From NCBI RefSeq assembly GCF_024753285.1, contig NZ_JANUGW010000029.1, positions 19,022 through 83,021 of the forward strand: a stretch of DNA of 64,000 nucleotides. The letters are read 5' to 3'. The position numbers and the translations under genes were made by a program. Positions 25,894 to 33,581 of this stretch are shown piece after piece. The notes beneath the pieces are model-generated. The model saw nothing but the letters and a program-made list of their open reading frames with translations. It was not told the origin of the DNA and ran no database searches. Origin of the DNA: Massilia pinisoli (GTDB lineage: Bacteria > Pseudomonadota > Gammaproteobacteria > Burkholderiales > Burkholderiaceae_D). Positions within the stretch are counted from its first letter, which is position 1. Each line of letters starts with the position of its first letter.

Positions 25894-27576
25894 ATGCAGC
25901 AGGCGAGCTACGTCCACGGGGCGCATCCGCTCCCCCTCATCGGCGACACGATCGGTGCCCACCTGGACCGCGTCGCGGCGCGCTTTCCCCACCGCGACGC
26001 GCTCGTCGTACCGCACCAGAACGTGCGCTGGACGTGGCACGAATTGCGCGAACGCGCGGACCGGCTCGCGGCCGGGCTGCTGGGCCTCGGGCTGCAGCCC
26101 GGCGACCGCATCGGCATCTGGTCGCAGAACCGCGCCGAATGGGTGCTCACGCAATTCGCGACGGCGAAGGCCGGCCTGGTCATGGTCAACATTAACCCCG
26201 CATATCAGCGCGCCGAGCTCGAATATGCGCTGGCCAAGGTGGGCTGCCGCGCCCTGATCCTCGCGCCGGGCTTCAAGTCCAGCGACTACCTCGGCATGCT
26301 GCGCGACCTCGTGCCGGAACTCGACGGCGCCCTCCCCGGCGACCTGCGCGCCGCGCGCCTGCCCGAGCTGCGCCACGTGATCCGCCTCGGTCACGAAGCG
26401 ACACAAGGCATGCTGAACTTCGACGCGGTCGCGCAGTGCGCCGGCTCGGCCGAGATGGCGCGCCTGCACGACGTCGCGCGCACGTTGCAGTTCGACGACG
26501 CCGTCAACATCCAGTTCACGTCCGGCACGACGGGCGCGCCGAAAGGCGCCACGCTCACGCACCACAACATCCTCAACAACGGCTTCTTCATCGGCGAGGC
26601 GATGCGCCTGTCGGAACACGACCGCCTGTGCATCCCCGTCCCGCTGTACCACTGCTTCGGCATGGTGCTGGGGAACCTCGCCTGCATGACGCATGGCGCC
26701 GCGATGGTCTACCCGGGCGAAGGCTTCGACGCGGGCACCGTGCTCGCCACCGTGCAGGCCGAGCGCTGCACGGCGCTGCATGGCGTGCCGACGATGTTCA
26801 TCGCGATGCTGGACCATCCGGACTTCGCCTCGTTCGACCTGGCCAGCCTGCGTACGGGGATCATGGCCGGCTCCCCGTGCCCGGAGGAAGTCATGCAGCG
26901 CGTGATGCGCCAGATGCACATGGACGAGATCACGATCGCCTACGGCATGACGGAGACGTCCCCGGTGAGCTTCCAGACGTCGGTCGACGACCCGCTCGCG
27001 TGCCGCGTGGGCACGGTCGGGCGCATCCATCCGCACCTGGAGGTCAAGATCGTCGACGCCGATGGCCGCATCGTCCCGCGCGGGGAGACGGGCGAGTTAC
27101 TCACGCGCGGCTATTCCGTGATGCTCGGCTACTGGGGCGACGACGCGCGCACGCGCGAGGCAATCGACGCCGCCGGCTGGATGCATACGGGCGACCTGGC
27201 GACCTTGGACGCGGACGGCTATTGCCGCATCGTGGGCCGCGCGAAAGACATGGTGATCCGCGGCGGCGAGAACATCTACCCGCGCGAAGTCGAGGAATTT
27301 TTATATCGCCATCCGAAGGTGCTGGACGTGCAATGCGTGGGCGTGCCCGACGCGAAGTACGGTGAGGAGCTGTGCGCATGCATCGTACTGCGGCCCGGCG
27401 CGCAGGCGGATGCGGACGAGATCCGCGAATTCTGCCGCGGGCAGATCGCGCATTACAAGATTCCGCGCTATGTGCGCTTCGTGGAGGGGTTTCCGATGAC
27501 GGTGACGGGCAAGATCCAGAAATTCGTGCTGCGCGGCCAGATGGCCGACCAACTCGGTCTCGGGGACCGTGCATGA
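25894..27576 (+). CDS. AMP-binding acyl-CoA synthetase
   Basis: 560-residue ANL-family enzyme that activates a carboxylic acid to acyl-AMP and then acyl-CoA. The P-loop-like motif FTSGTTGAPKGATL is at 208-221, YGMTETSP near 350, HTGDLATLDADGY near 442, GRAKDMVIRGGENIYP near 460, and catalytic Lys in GKIQKF near 543. It looks like medium/long-chain synthetases rather than acetyl-CoA synthetase. GGGAG lies seven bases before ATG 25894. Its stop overlaps the next gene by four bases (ATGA). Confidence 0.95.
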   Translation: MQQASYVHGAHPLPLIGDTIGAHLDRVAARFPHRDALVVPHQNVRWTWHELRERADRLAAGLLGLGLQPGDRIGIWSQNRAEWVLTQFATAKAGLVMVNINPAYQRAELEYALAKVGCRALILAPGFKSSDYLGMLRDLVPELDGALPGDLRAARLPELRHVIRLGHEATQGMLNFDAVAQCAGSAEMARLHDVARTLQFDDAVNIQFTSGTTGAPKGATLTHHNILNNGFFIGEAMRLSEHDRLCIPVPLYHCFGMVLGNLACMTHGAAMVYPGEGFDAGTVLATVQAERCTALHGVPTMFIAMLDHPDFASFDLASLRTGIMAGSPCPEEVMQRVMRQMHMDEITIAYGMTETSPVSFQTSVDDPLACRVGTVGRIHPHLEVKIVDADGRIVPRGETGELLTRGYSVMLGYWGDDARTREAIDAAGWMHTGDLATLDADGYCRIVGRAKDMVIRGGENIYPREVEEFLYRHPKVLDVQCVGVPDAKYGEELCACIVLRPGAQADADEIREFCRGQIAHYKIPRYVRFVEGFPMTVTGKIQKFVLRGQMADQLGLGDRA

Positions 27577-28163
27577 AGTGTCTCGTCGTGATCGCCCATC
27601 CCCTTCATGACAGCCTGTGTCACGCGCTGGCGCAGCACGCCATCTCCACCTTGATCGCGCACGGGCATGACGTCGTCGTCGACGACTTGCATGCCGCCGG
27701 CTTCGCGCCGGCATTGACGGCGGCGGAACGCCAGAGCTACTACGGCCCCGCGTTCGACGGCGCCGCCACCGAGTCGCACGCGCAGCGCCTGCTGGACGCC
27801 GAAGCCCTCGTGCTCGTGTTCCCGACGTGGTGGTTCGGCTTCCCGGCGATGCTCAAGGGCTGGTTCGATCGCGTCTGGGCGCCAGGCGTCGCCTATGACC
27901 ATGCCGGCGACCTCGGCCCGATCAAGCCGCGCCTCGGCAAGCTCAAGCGGGCCGTGGCGATCACCACGCTGGGGTCGCCGTGGTGGGTCGACCGGTTCGT
28001 GCTGCGGCAACCCGTGAAACGCGTGCTGAAACTGGCCCTGCTCGGTACGTGCGCGCCGAGATGCCGCTTCGAGATGCTGTCGCTGTACCAGGCCGAGTCG
28101 CTGTCGCCCGACAACGTGAACGCGTTTCGCGCGCGCATCGGCCGAACGTTGAAAGGCATGTGA
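27573..28163 (+). CDS. NAD(P)H-dependent oxidoreductase, flavodoxin-like fold
   Basis: 196 residues of the NQO1/YabF/KefF type. MKCLVVIAHPLHDSLCHAL is the FMN-phosphate loop and LVFPTWWFGFPAMLKGWFDR the second flavin-binding signature. These enzymes reduce quinones by two electrons in the cytoplasm. Its start overlaps the synthetase stop and its stop overlaps the next start, so the three genes are translationally coupled. Confidence 0.88.
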   Translation: MKCLVVIAHPLHDSLCHALAQHAISTLIAHGHDVVVDDLHAAGFAPALTAAERQSYYGPAFDGAATESHAQRLLDAEALVLVFPTWWFGFPAMLKGWFDRVWAPGVAYDHAGDLGPIKPRLGKLKRAVAITTLGSPWWVDRFVLRQPVKRVLKLALLGTCAPRCRFEMLSLYQAESLSPDNVNAFRARIGRTLKGM

Positions 28164-28495
28164 TGAAATACTCGACGGTTCGCAATTATGCGCTGTCGCT
28201 GCCCGAAGCGACGGAGGCACCGCACTTCAAGTACCAGTCGTTTCGCGTGCGGGACAAGATCTTCGTGACGGTGCCGCCGGGAGAAGAGGCCATCCACATC
28301 TTCCTGCCCGAGGCGCAGCGCGAGCAGGCGCTTGCGCTGCATCCGCACTTCATCGAAAAACTCGTGTGGGGCAGTTCGGTGACGGGCGTGCGCGTGACGC
28401 TGGCCGGTGCCGAGCCAGCCGTCGTGAAGGCGTTGGTCCTCGCGGCCTGGCAGCACAAGGCGCCCAAAGCCTTGCGTGACGCGCACGGTCGTTGA
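28163..28495 (+). CDS. MmcQ/YjbR family protein
   Basis: 110 residues with the CyaY-like fold of the family: start MKYSTVRNYALSLPEATEAP, then FKYQSFRVRDKIFV and a C-terminal helix after LVLAAWQHKAP. The function of this DNA-binding-like family is not established. The start uses the TGATG overlap with the upstream gene. The following 57 bp hold no terminator that I can see. Confidence 0.85.
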   Translation: MKYSTVRNYALSLPEATEAPHFKYQSFRVRDKIFVTVPPGEEAIHIFLPEAQREQALALHPHFIEKLVWGSSVTGVRVTLAGAEPAVVKALVLAAWQHKAPKALRDAHGR

Positions 28496-28552
28496 TTGAC
28501 GCTGCAAACGTCCCGATCGTCGCCGCCGAAGGTTCGTTCAAGCGCCGTGCAA

Positions 28553-29599
28553 CTACAGTTCGCTGACGAATACCTGTGACAGGGGAAGGCGGCGCGAGCG
28601 TGCCGGAGCCTTCGTCGGATAGCCGACACGCAGGATCATGTGCAGCATCTCGCCCTGGGCCAGCCCTAACAGCCTGTGCAGTTCCTGTTCCACGGCCCCG
28701 ATCTTGTCCTCGAAGCCCGGCGCCAGTTTGCCGGTGTGCAGGCGGTTGACCTGGTCGGTCACGACATAATACGGTTGCACTGCCGCGCCGTGCTCGTTGA
28801 GCTGCGTCCAGACGCGCGTCAGCAGGCGTCCGGCGTCGATCGCATTGCGCTCGCTTCCGCTACCAACGACGCACAACAGCGCCGGCGCCGCCGAGATGAG
28901 CCCGGTTTCGGTCTTGGCCAGAAATTTGTAGGCACCGAACCGGTTCAGTTTGGCCATCCGCTTCCAGTTCGACATAAAGTTGAGCATGGTCTTGCCGCCG
29001 GGCGGCAAGCCCAACGTCGCGACGTCGAGTCCGTCGCCGCTGGCGACTTCCTGGGGCGTTTCGCGCAGGCTGCCGAACAGCCAGCGGTGCAGGTCACGGT
29101 TGCAGAAACGCGCCTGGGAGCTCAATTCGACGAGTCTTACCAGCGCCTTGCGCGCTGCATTGTCCTGCAGCACGACCATGCGCTGCTGGCCCTGCCGGGC
29201 CGCGGCGACCTTGTCCCGCAAACCCGGCTCGAGTGCATCCGTTCGATACGGAAGACGGTTCGTGTGGCGCGCCTCTACCCCCGGAGGAATTGTAAAATTT
29301 TCCGGCAAGTCATGTGGCAACTCCAGTTGCCCGTACGGCTGTTTACCCGGCCGGCTCCATTCCCATTGCCCTCGCACACCATTCGCCGCCAGCGTCACAT
29401 CGATGTATTCGGCAAGGCCACCGATGGCAAGCAGCGTGCCATGGCTATCGGCATCGAACACATTGGTGCTCGGGTGACGCGACACATAATGCAGCTCGAG
29501 CGCATCGCCGGTCCAGCGCATCTGCCACGGCTGGCTATTATCGGCCGACGGAGCCAGTGCGGCGCACGCGGCAAGATGCTCGATGAAGGGCTTGGTCAT
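28553..29599 (-). CDS. Nitroreductase-like (Acg-type) flavoprotein
   Basis: 348 residues. The start MTKPFIEHLAACAALAPSA leads into DNSQPW, the FMN-binding entry seen in Acg-type nitroreductase relatives; RHTNRLPYR and a C-terminal LHMILRVGYPTKAP complete the pattern. The family is a divergent, duplicated nitroreductase fold whose activity is unclear (flavin storage has been proposed for Acg). ATG at 29599 fits the family start. It lies downstream of the PEP-CTERM terminator on the same strand, so it should have its own promoter. Confidence 0.8.
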   Translation of the reverse strand: MTKPFIEHLAACAALAPSADNSQPWQMRWTGDALELHYVSRHPSTNVFDADSHGTLLAIGGLAEYIDVTLAANGVRGQWEWSRPGKQPYGQLELPHDLPENFTIPPGVEARHTNRLPYRTDALEPGLRDKVAAARQGQQRMVVLQDNAARKALVRLVELSSQARFCNRDLHRWLFGSLRETPQEVASGDGLDVATLGLPPGGKTMLNFMSNWKRMAKLNRFGAYKFLAKTETGLISAAPALLCVVGSGSERNAIDAGRLLTRVWTQLNEHGAAVQPYYVVTDQVNRLHTGKLAPGFEDKIGAVEQELHRLLGLAQGEMLHMILRVGYPTKAPARSRRLPLSQVFVSEL

Positions 29600-29643
29600 A
29601 GAAATTATATGGCTGCACAAGATAGCACTCACTTTGTGTACGT

Positions 29644-29669
29644 AAAAAAGCCCGTCGGAGGACGGGCTT
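29644..29669 (-). terminator. Rho-independent terminator after the PEP-CTERM gene
   Basis: Nine-bp arms AAGCCCGTC and GACGGGCTT with a GGAG loop, followed on the minus strand by a run of six T. It lies 63 bp after the PEP-CTERM stop and before the nitroreductase-like gene. Confidence 0.88.
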
Positions 29670-29731
29670 CTTGCCATTAAGACACTACTTCCCGACCAGC
29701 GAGGCCGATCGGGAGAGCCGATTGGACACGA

Positions 29732-30532
29732 TTACTTGGCGCGACGGCGCTTGCTGGTTGCCAGGCCCAGCAGTCCCAGGCCCAGCAGGGACAGCGACGC
29801 AGGTTCCGGCACGCGGTTGAAGTCGATCGAGCCGCTTGCCTGGTTGATGGCGACCAGGTTGCCAGAAATTTGCGCGCCTTGCGTCGTGTTGTTGAACTCA
29901 TCGAACGCGAGGTCGTAGAACGGGTTAGGATCGAAGAAGTAGGACTGGCCCAGAGCGGTCACGTTGAACGTCTGTTCCGAGTTCAGGTGGGCACCCAGCA
30001 GATCGTTGAAGCCGGCAACGCCTTTGATCAGGCTACCACTGGCCAGCAGCAGGTCGTCGCCCGTGTTGCTGACGGTCGCTCCCGTTGCGGTTGCTGCATT
30101 CGCATTGGTATAGGTGTTGTCCATGTTCTTGTCGACCCAGAACTGGAAGTTCAGCGACGTCAGATCGTTGATGCTGTTCGGGGTGTTGATGCCCGAGCCC
30201 GTGCCGGCACGATACTTGTCGGTCAGGTCGAACGTGATGTAGAGCAGGTAGTTACTGCCCAGGCCCGTGTTGAACACCGGGTTGCCGTTCAGCGCGAACG
30301 CGCTCATCTGCAGCCAGCCCGAACCGCTGTGGGTGTTGCCGCTGGTCGTCAGCAATTCGGACGAGGTGCCCGCGATCTGGTTCGCCGTGAACTTGGGGGC
30401 CGGGCTACCCAGGGCCGACGGATCGACCTGGAAGCTCGGCGCCGTGGCTTGAGCAAACATCGGCATCGCTGCGCCGGTGACCAGGGTCAGGGCGGCAACG
30501 GACTTGGCGATCAGGGACTTGTTCAGCTTCAT
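29732..30532 (-). CDS. PEP-CTERM sorting-domain exoprotein
   Basis: 266 residues with a signal peptide (1-30, ending in FAQA). The C-terminus is a textbook PEP-CTERM sorting tail: VPEPA near 241-245, a hydrophobic helix (SLLGLGLLGLA) and a basic end (SKRRRAK). Such proteins are exported, cleaved by exosortase and usually tied to exopolysaccharide or floc matrix. The middle is Asn/Thr/Gly-rich with no known enzyme domain. TGAGGAG precedes the ATG. Its base composition is less GC-rich than its neighbours. A sigma-54-like promoter and a palindrome lie upstream, a terminator downstream. Confidence 0.95.
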   Translation of the reverse strand: MKLNKSLIAKSVAALTLVTGAAMPMFAQATAPSFQVDPSALGSPAPKFTANQIAGTSSELLTTSGNTHSGSGWLQMSAFALNGNPVFNTGLGSNYLLYITFDLTDKYRAGTGSGINTPNSINDLTSLNFQFWVDKNMDNTYTNANAATATGATVSNTGDDLLLASGSLIKGVAGFNDLLGAHLNSEQTFNVTALGQSYFFDPNPFYDLAFDEFNNTTQGAQISGNLVAINQASGSIDFNRVPEPASLSLLGLGLLGLATSKRRRAK

Positions 30533-30597
30533 AAGGTTCTCCTCAAGGATACGAGTTGGACGGTACGTTTGGTGCTACGACAGCTCATTCCCCATAA

Positions 30598-30613
30598 AGC
30601 ACAATTTAGGCCA
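30598..30613 (-). promoter_or_regulatory. Sigma-54-like promoter of the PEP-CTERM gene
   Basis: On the minus strand TGGCC and GTGCT are placed so that the invariant GG and GC have exactly the spacing of -24/-12 promoters (16-base element). Transcription would begin near 30587, giving a leader of about 55 bases with a good ribosome site. PrsK-PrsR and RpoN are reported to activate PEP-CTERM genes in floc-forming betaproteobacteria, which fits. Confidence 0.62.
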
Positions 30614-30670
30614 GACTTAACGCTTACTTTAGAATCAATAACTTATAAAACCACCTTAATCGATGTTAAA

Positions 30671-30687
30671 CGGAATTGTAAATTCCG
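30671..30687. promoter_or_regulatory. Palindrome at enhancer distance from the sigma-54-like promoter
   Basis: Perfect 7-bp arms CGGAATT and AATTCCG around GTA, about 85-100 bp upstream of the predicted start. That is the usual site for an NtrC-type activator such as PrsR. A weaker related dyad (GGAAA/TTTCC) follows near 30735. Confidence 0.42.
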
Positions 30688-31484
30688 CCGACAGTAATTA
30701 TCCACAATAAATTACTCGAGGAAATTGAATTATGGAAAAATTTCCGAATGTTATCTCGAGATGAAACACGACAATAAATACCGAGCGGGTAATCCGCTCC
30801 TGCCCACCGGAACTTTATTGCTTTGCGAGCTCATTAATTTCCACTAAACAATTCTCCGGTCGCTTTGCTGGAGCCGACGTATGGACAGCTGGCTATCGGA
30901 ACATCCGCCACGCATCGTCTTCCGGCGGTTGGCATCGCGCGAACTGCGGCGAGGCGTGGTCGCCTTGAGAGCACGTTGGCGCGGACTATCTGCTGGCCAT
31001 TAGGCTCCTGCGAGAGATGGAAAATAACTCGATTGACCAGAACTACGATCTCGAATTTTATTTTATTTTGCGCCATATCAATTCCGAACGTGAACTTCTC
31101 GCATATCTATTGCGAAGAATCAGCAAATATCGAAAATGGGTGAGACTTGCAAGGATAACGCGAAAGGTTTCCGGAAGAATCGAAGAATACAGGCAGTTTA
31201 TTCCAGGCCGCGCTCAGGAATAAATCGGGTCAGTTGAAAACGATGCAAGCAGTTAACAATTCACGATAGGCACCCTATTCTTTCAGAGGCAACAATTACC
31301 TTTTTGTCCGCGCCCGATATTCGATCGAAATACCGTGGAACAGCGTGATGCTTTTTCCCGGACGACCACGCGAGCCGTCGTCATAAGCGATGACAAGGTG
31401 CCTCGCAAATCGGCTGCCACCATGCACCGACGACGCGCCCCCGCTTTTTTGATACGATGCGCTCCCCTCTTAACTCATCCGCAC
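30688..31484. other. AT-rich intergenic stretch
   Basis: About 800 bases, clearly less GC-rich than the flanks, between the PEP-CTERM regulatory region and the LysR gene. Apart from one doubtful small open frame (31017-31223) I see no convincing gene, RNA or mobile element. The lower GC could mark old transfer or a matrix-gene regulatory region. Confidence 0.5.
31017..31223 (+). CDS. Doubtful small open frame, 68 aa
   Basis: Starts MENNSIDQNYDLEFYFILR and continues as a charged helical peptide rich in Arg and Glu. It uses AT-rich codons like the DNA around it. Only a weak GAGAG precedes the ATG, and no family is recognised. An opposite-strand frame (30834-31076) overlaps it and is equally unproven. 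Confidence 0.25.
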   Translation: MENNSIDQNYDLEFYFILRHINSERELLAYLLRRISKYRKWVRLARITRKVSGRIEEYRQFIPGRAQE

Positions 31485-32456
31485 ATGCTCAGACTCAGCC
31501 TGGACGCCCTCCTCACCGTCGATACGATTGCCCGCCGCGGCAGCTTCTCCGCCGCCGCCAAGGAGCTGTACCGCGTGCCGTCGACGATCTCGTACACCGT
31601 CTCCAAGCTGGAGGACGACCTGGGCGTGCAGTTGTTCGAGCGCTTCGGGCCGCGCGTCGTTCTCACGCCGGCCGGCGAGGAGCTCCTGAAGGAAGGCCGC
31701 TACCTGCTCAAGGCGGCGGGCGACCTGGAAAGCCGCGTGCGGCGCGTCGCGTCCGGATGGGAGACGGAATTCGCCATCGGCATGGATTCCGCGCTCGCTC
31801 CGCTGGGCCTGCAGGACGACATCCGCGCGTTCTACGACGTGGCCGACCAGACCCGCCTGCGCATCGTGCGCGAAGCGTTGTCCGGCACGTGGGAAAGCCT
31901 GCTGGACCGGCGCGTCGACCTGCTCGTCGGTGCGGCCGGCGAAGGGCCGTCCGGCGGCGGCTACACGGCGGAGCCGCTCGGCACGATGTCGTTCGTGTTC
32001 GCCGTCGCCCCGTCGCATCCGCTCGCTGCGGTCCGCCACCGGCTCGGCAAGGCCGAGCTGACGGCGCATCGCGCCATCTCCGTCGCCGATTCCGTCCGCG
32101 TGCTGCAGGCGCGCACGGTGGGCCTGCTGTTCGGCCAGGACACGCTCACCGTGCCCGACCTGCAGACGAAGTACGAATTCCAGCTGGCGGGCCTCGGCTT
32201 CGGCTTCCTGCCCCAAGCGTGGGCGCGGGCCGACATCGCGGCCGGGCGCCTCGTCGAGAAGGAAGTCGAGGAACCGAAGCCGGACGAAACGCTGTACATG
32301 GCGTGGCGCACGGGCGAGGAAGGCGCCGCGCTGAAGTGGTGGCGCGAGCGCCTGCGCGCGAGCATGCCGCTGGCCCGCATGCTTGCGCTCAACTGCCCGA
32401 TCGAGCGGGCAACGATTGATAGCGCACGGCAAGTACCTATACGTTCGTATGACTAG
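31485..32456 (+). CDS. LysR-family transcriptional regulator
   Basis: 323 residues. MLRLSLDALLTVDTIARRG starts a normal LysR helix-turn-helix (SFSAAAKELYRVPSTISYTV) and is followed by the effector domain. The branch resembles YhaJ-like regulators that act on the gene next to them. ATG 31485 is preferred because the 50-residue upstream extension does not look like protein. A perhydrolase-type gene follows on the same strand after 95 bp and is the likely target. The last codons contain a small dyad (ATACG-TT-CGTAT, 32439-32450). Confidence 0.92.
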   Translation: MLRLSLDALLTVDTIARRGSFSAAAKELYRVPSTISYTVSKLEDDLGVQLFERFGPRVVLTPAGEELLKEGRYLLKAAGDLESRVRRVASGWETEFAIGMDSALAPLGLQDDIRAFYDVADQTRLRIVREALSGTWESLLDRRVDLLVGAAGEGPSGGGYTAEPLGTMSFVFAVAPSHPLAAVRHRLGKAELTAHRAISVADSVRVLQARTVGLLFGQDTLTVPDLQTKYEFQLAGLGFGFLPQAWARADIAAGRLVEKEVEEPKPDETLYMAWRTGEEGAALKWWRERLRASMPLARMLALNCPIERATIDSARQVPIRSYD

Positions 32457-32551
32457 ACCTCGGCCGTGGCCCTCCCGACAATGACCGGGTCCGGATGCGG
32501 CGGCCGCGCCGTCCCTTCCGGTCTCCTGCCACTCCACCGAAGGGACACGCC

Positions 32552-33391
32552 ATGACCATCACGCGCACGAGCAATACCGTCACCACCCGCGACGGCACCA
32601 CCATCTACTTCACCGACTGGGGCCACGGTCCCGCCGTCGTGTTCAGCCACGGCTGGCCGCTGCAGGGCGACGCGTGGGAAGACCAGATGATGTTCCTGGC
32701 CGGGCACGGCTACCGCGTCGTCGCCCACGACCGCCGCGGCCACGGCCGGTCGAGCAAGACCTGGCACGGCAACCACATGAACGACTACGCCGACGACCTG
32801 GCCCAGGTGATCGAGGCGCTGGACCTGAACGACGTCACCCTCGTCGGCCACTCGACGGGCGGCGGCGAGGTCGCGCGCTACGTCGGCCGCCACGGCACTG
32901 GCCGCGTCAAGGGCGCCGTGCTCGTCGGCGCCGTCACGCCGCAGATGGGCCAGTCGGACGCCAATCCGAACGGCGTGCCGATGTCCGTGTTCGACGGCAT
33001 CCGCGCAGGTGTCAAGGCCGATCGCGCGCAATTCTTCAAGGACCTCACGGGCCCGTTCTACGGCTTCAACCGCGAGGGCGCCAAGGATTCGCAAGGCATG
33101 CGCGACACGTTCTGGCTGCAGGGCATGCAGTGCAGCCTGCGCGCCGCCTATGAATGCATCAAGCAGTTCTCGGAAACGGACTTCACGGAAGACCTCAAGA
33201 AGATGACGGTGCCGACGCTCGTCATCCATGGCGACGACGACCAGATCCTCCCCATCGACACGACGGCCCGCCGCGCCGTCGAGCTGCTGCCGCAAGGCCG
33301 CCTGCTGGTCTACGAAGGCGGCTCGCACGGCCTCGCGTACACCCACAAGGACCGCCTGAACGCCGACCTGCTGGCCTTCCTGCGCGCCTGA
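32552..33391 (+). CDS. Cytosolic alpha/beta hydrolase (non-haem chloroperoxidase type)
   Basis: 279 residues. Oxyanion segment FSHGWPLQGDAWEDQM, DRRGHGRS, the nucleophile elbow GHSTGGGE (Ser near 101), the acid in HGDDDQI and His in GGSHGL form the full triad. These cofactor-free enzymes act as esterases and, with acetate and peroxide, as perhydrolases. GAAGGGA precedes ATG 32552. There is no signal peptide, in contrast to its paralogue at 38397. A GC-rich hairpin follows the gene. Confidence 0.92.
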   Translation: MTITRTSNTVTTRDGTTIYFTDWGHGPAVVFSHGWPLQGDAWEDQMMFLAGHGYRVVAHDRRGHGRSSKTWHGNHMNDYADDLAQVIEALDLNDVTLVGHSTGGGEVARYVGRHGTGRVKGAVLVGAVTPQMGQSDANPNGVPMSVFDGIRAGVKADRAQFFKDLTGPFYGFNREGAKDSQGMRDTFWLQGMQCSLRAAYECIKQFSETDFTEDLKKMTVPTLVIHGDDDQILPIDTTARRAVELLPQGRLLVYEGGSHGLAYTHKDRLNADLLAFLRA

Positions 33392-33397
33392 TCCCGC

Positions 33398-33427
33398 GGC
33401 GGCGCCGGCCCGTCAGCCGGCGCCGCC
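33398..33427 (+). terminator. GC-rich hairpin after the hydrolase gene
   Basis: Perfect 12-bp arms (33398-33409 and 33416-33427, GGCGGCGCCGGC and complement) with a six-base loop, seven bases after the stop. There is no T run, so termination may be weak or Rho-assisted. Confidence 0.45.
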
Positions 33428-33581
33428 CCGCTCCCCGAGCACCGCGATGCGCGTCCACGCCACTCTCCCGTCGTTCCCGCACGCCGCGATCCTCCTTTCG
33501 TATGAGGGCATCGCCCGGCTTTGCCGCGATACTGGTTTCGCCCCGGCCCAACTCCCGCCGGCGGCGATTCCGAGCGTGCAG

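Noticed and set aside
30834..31143. Overlapping small frames (30834-31076 minus, 30865-31143 plus) as genes
   Set aside because: Neither has a ribosome site or protein-like composition. Only the frame at 31017 was kept, at low confidence.
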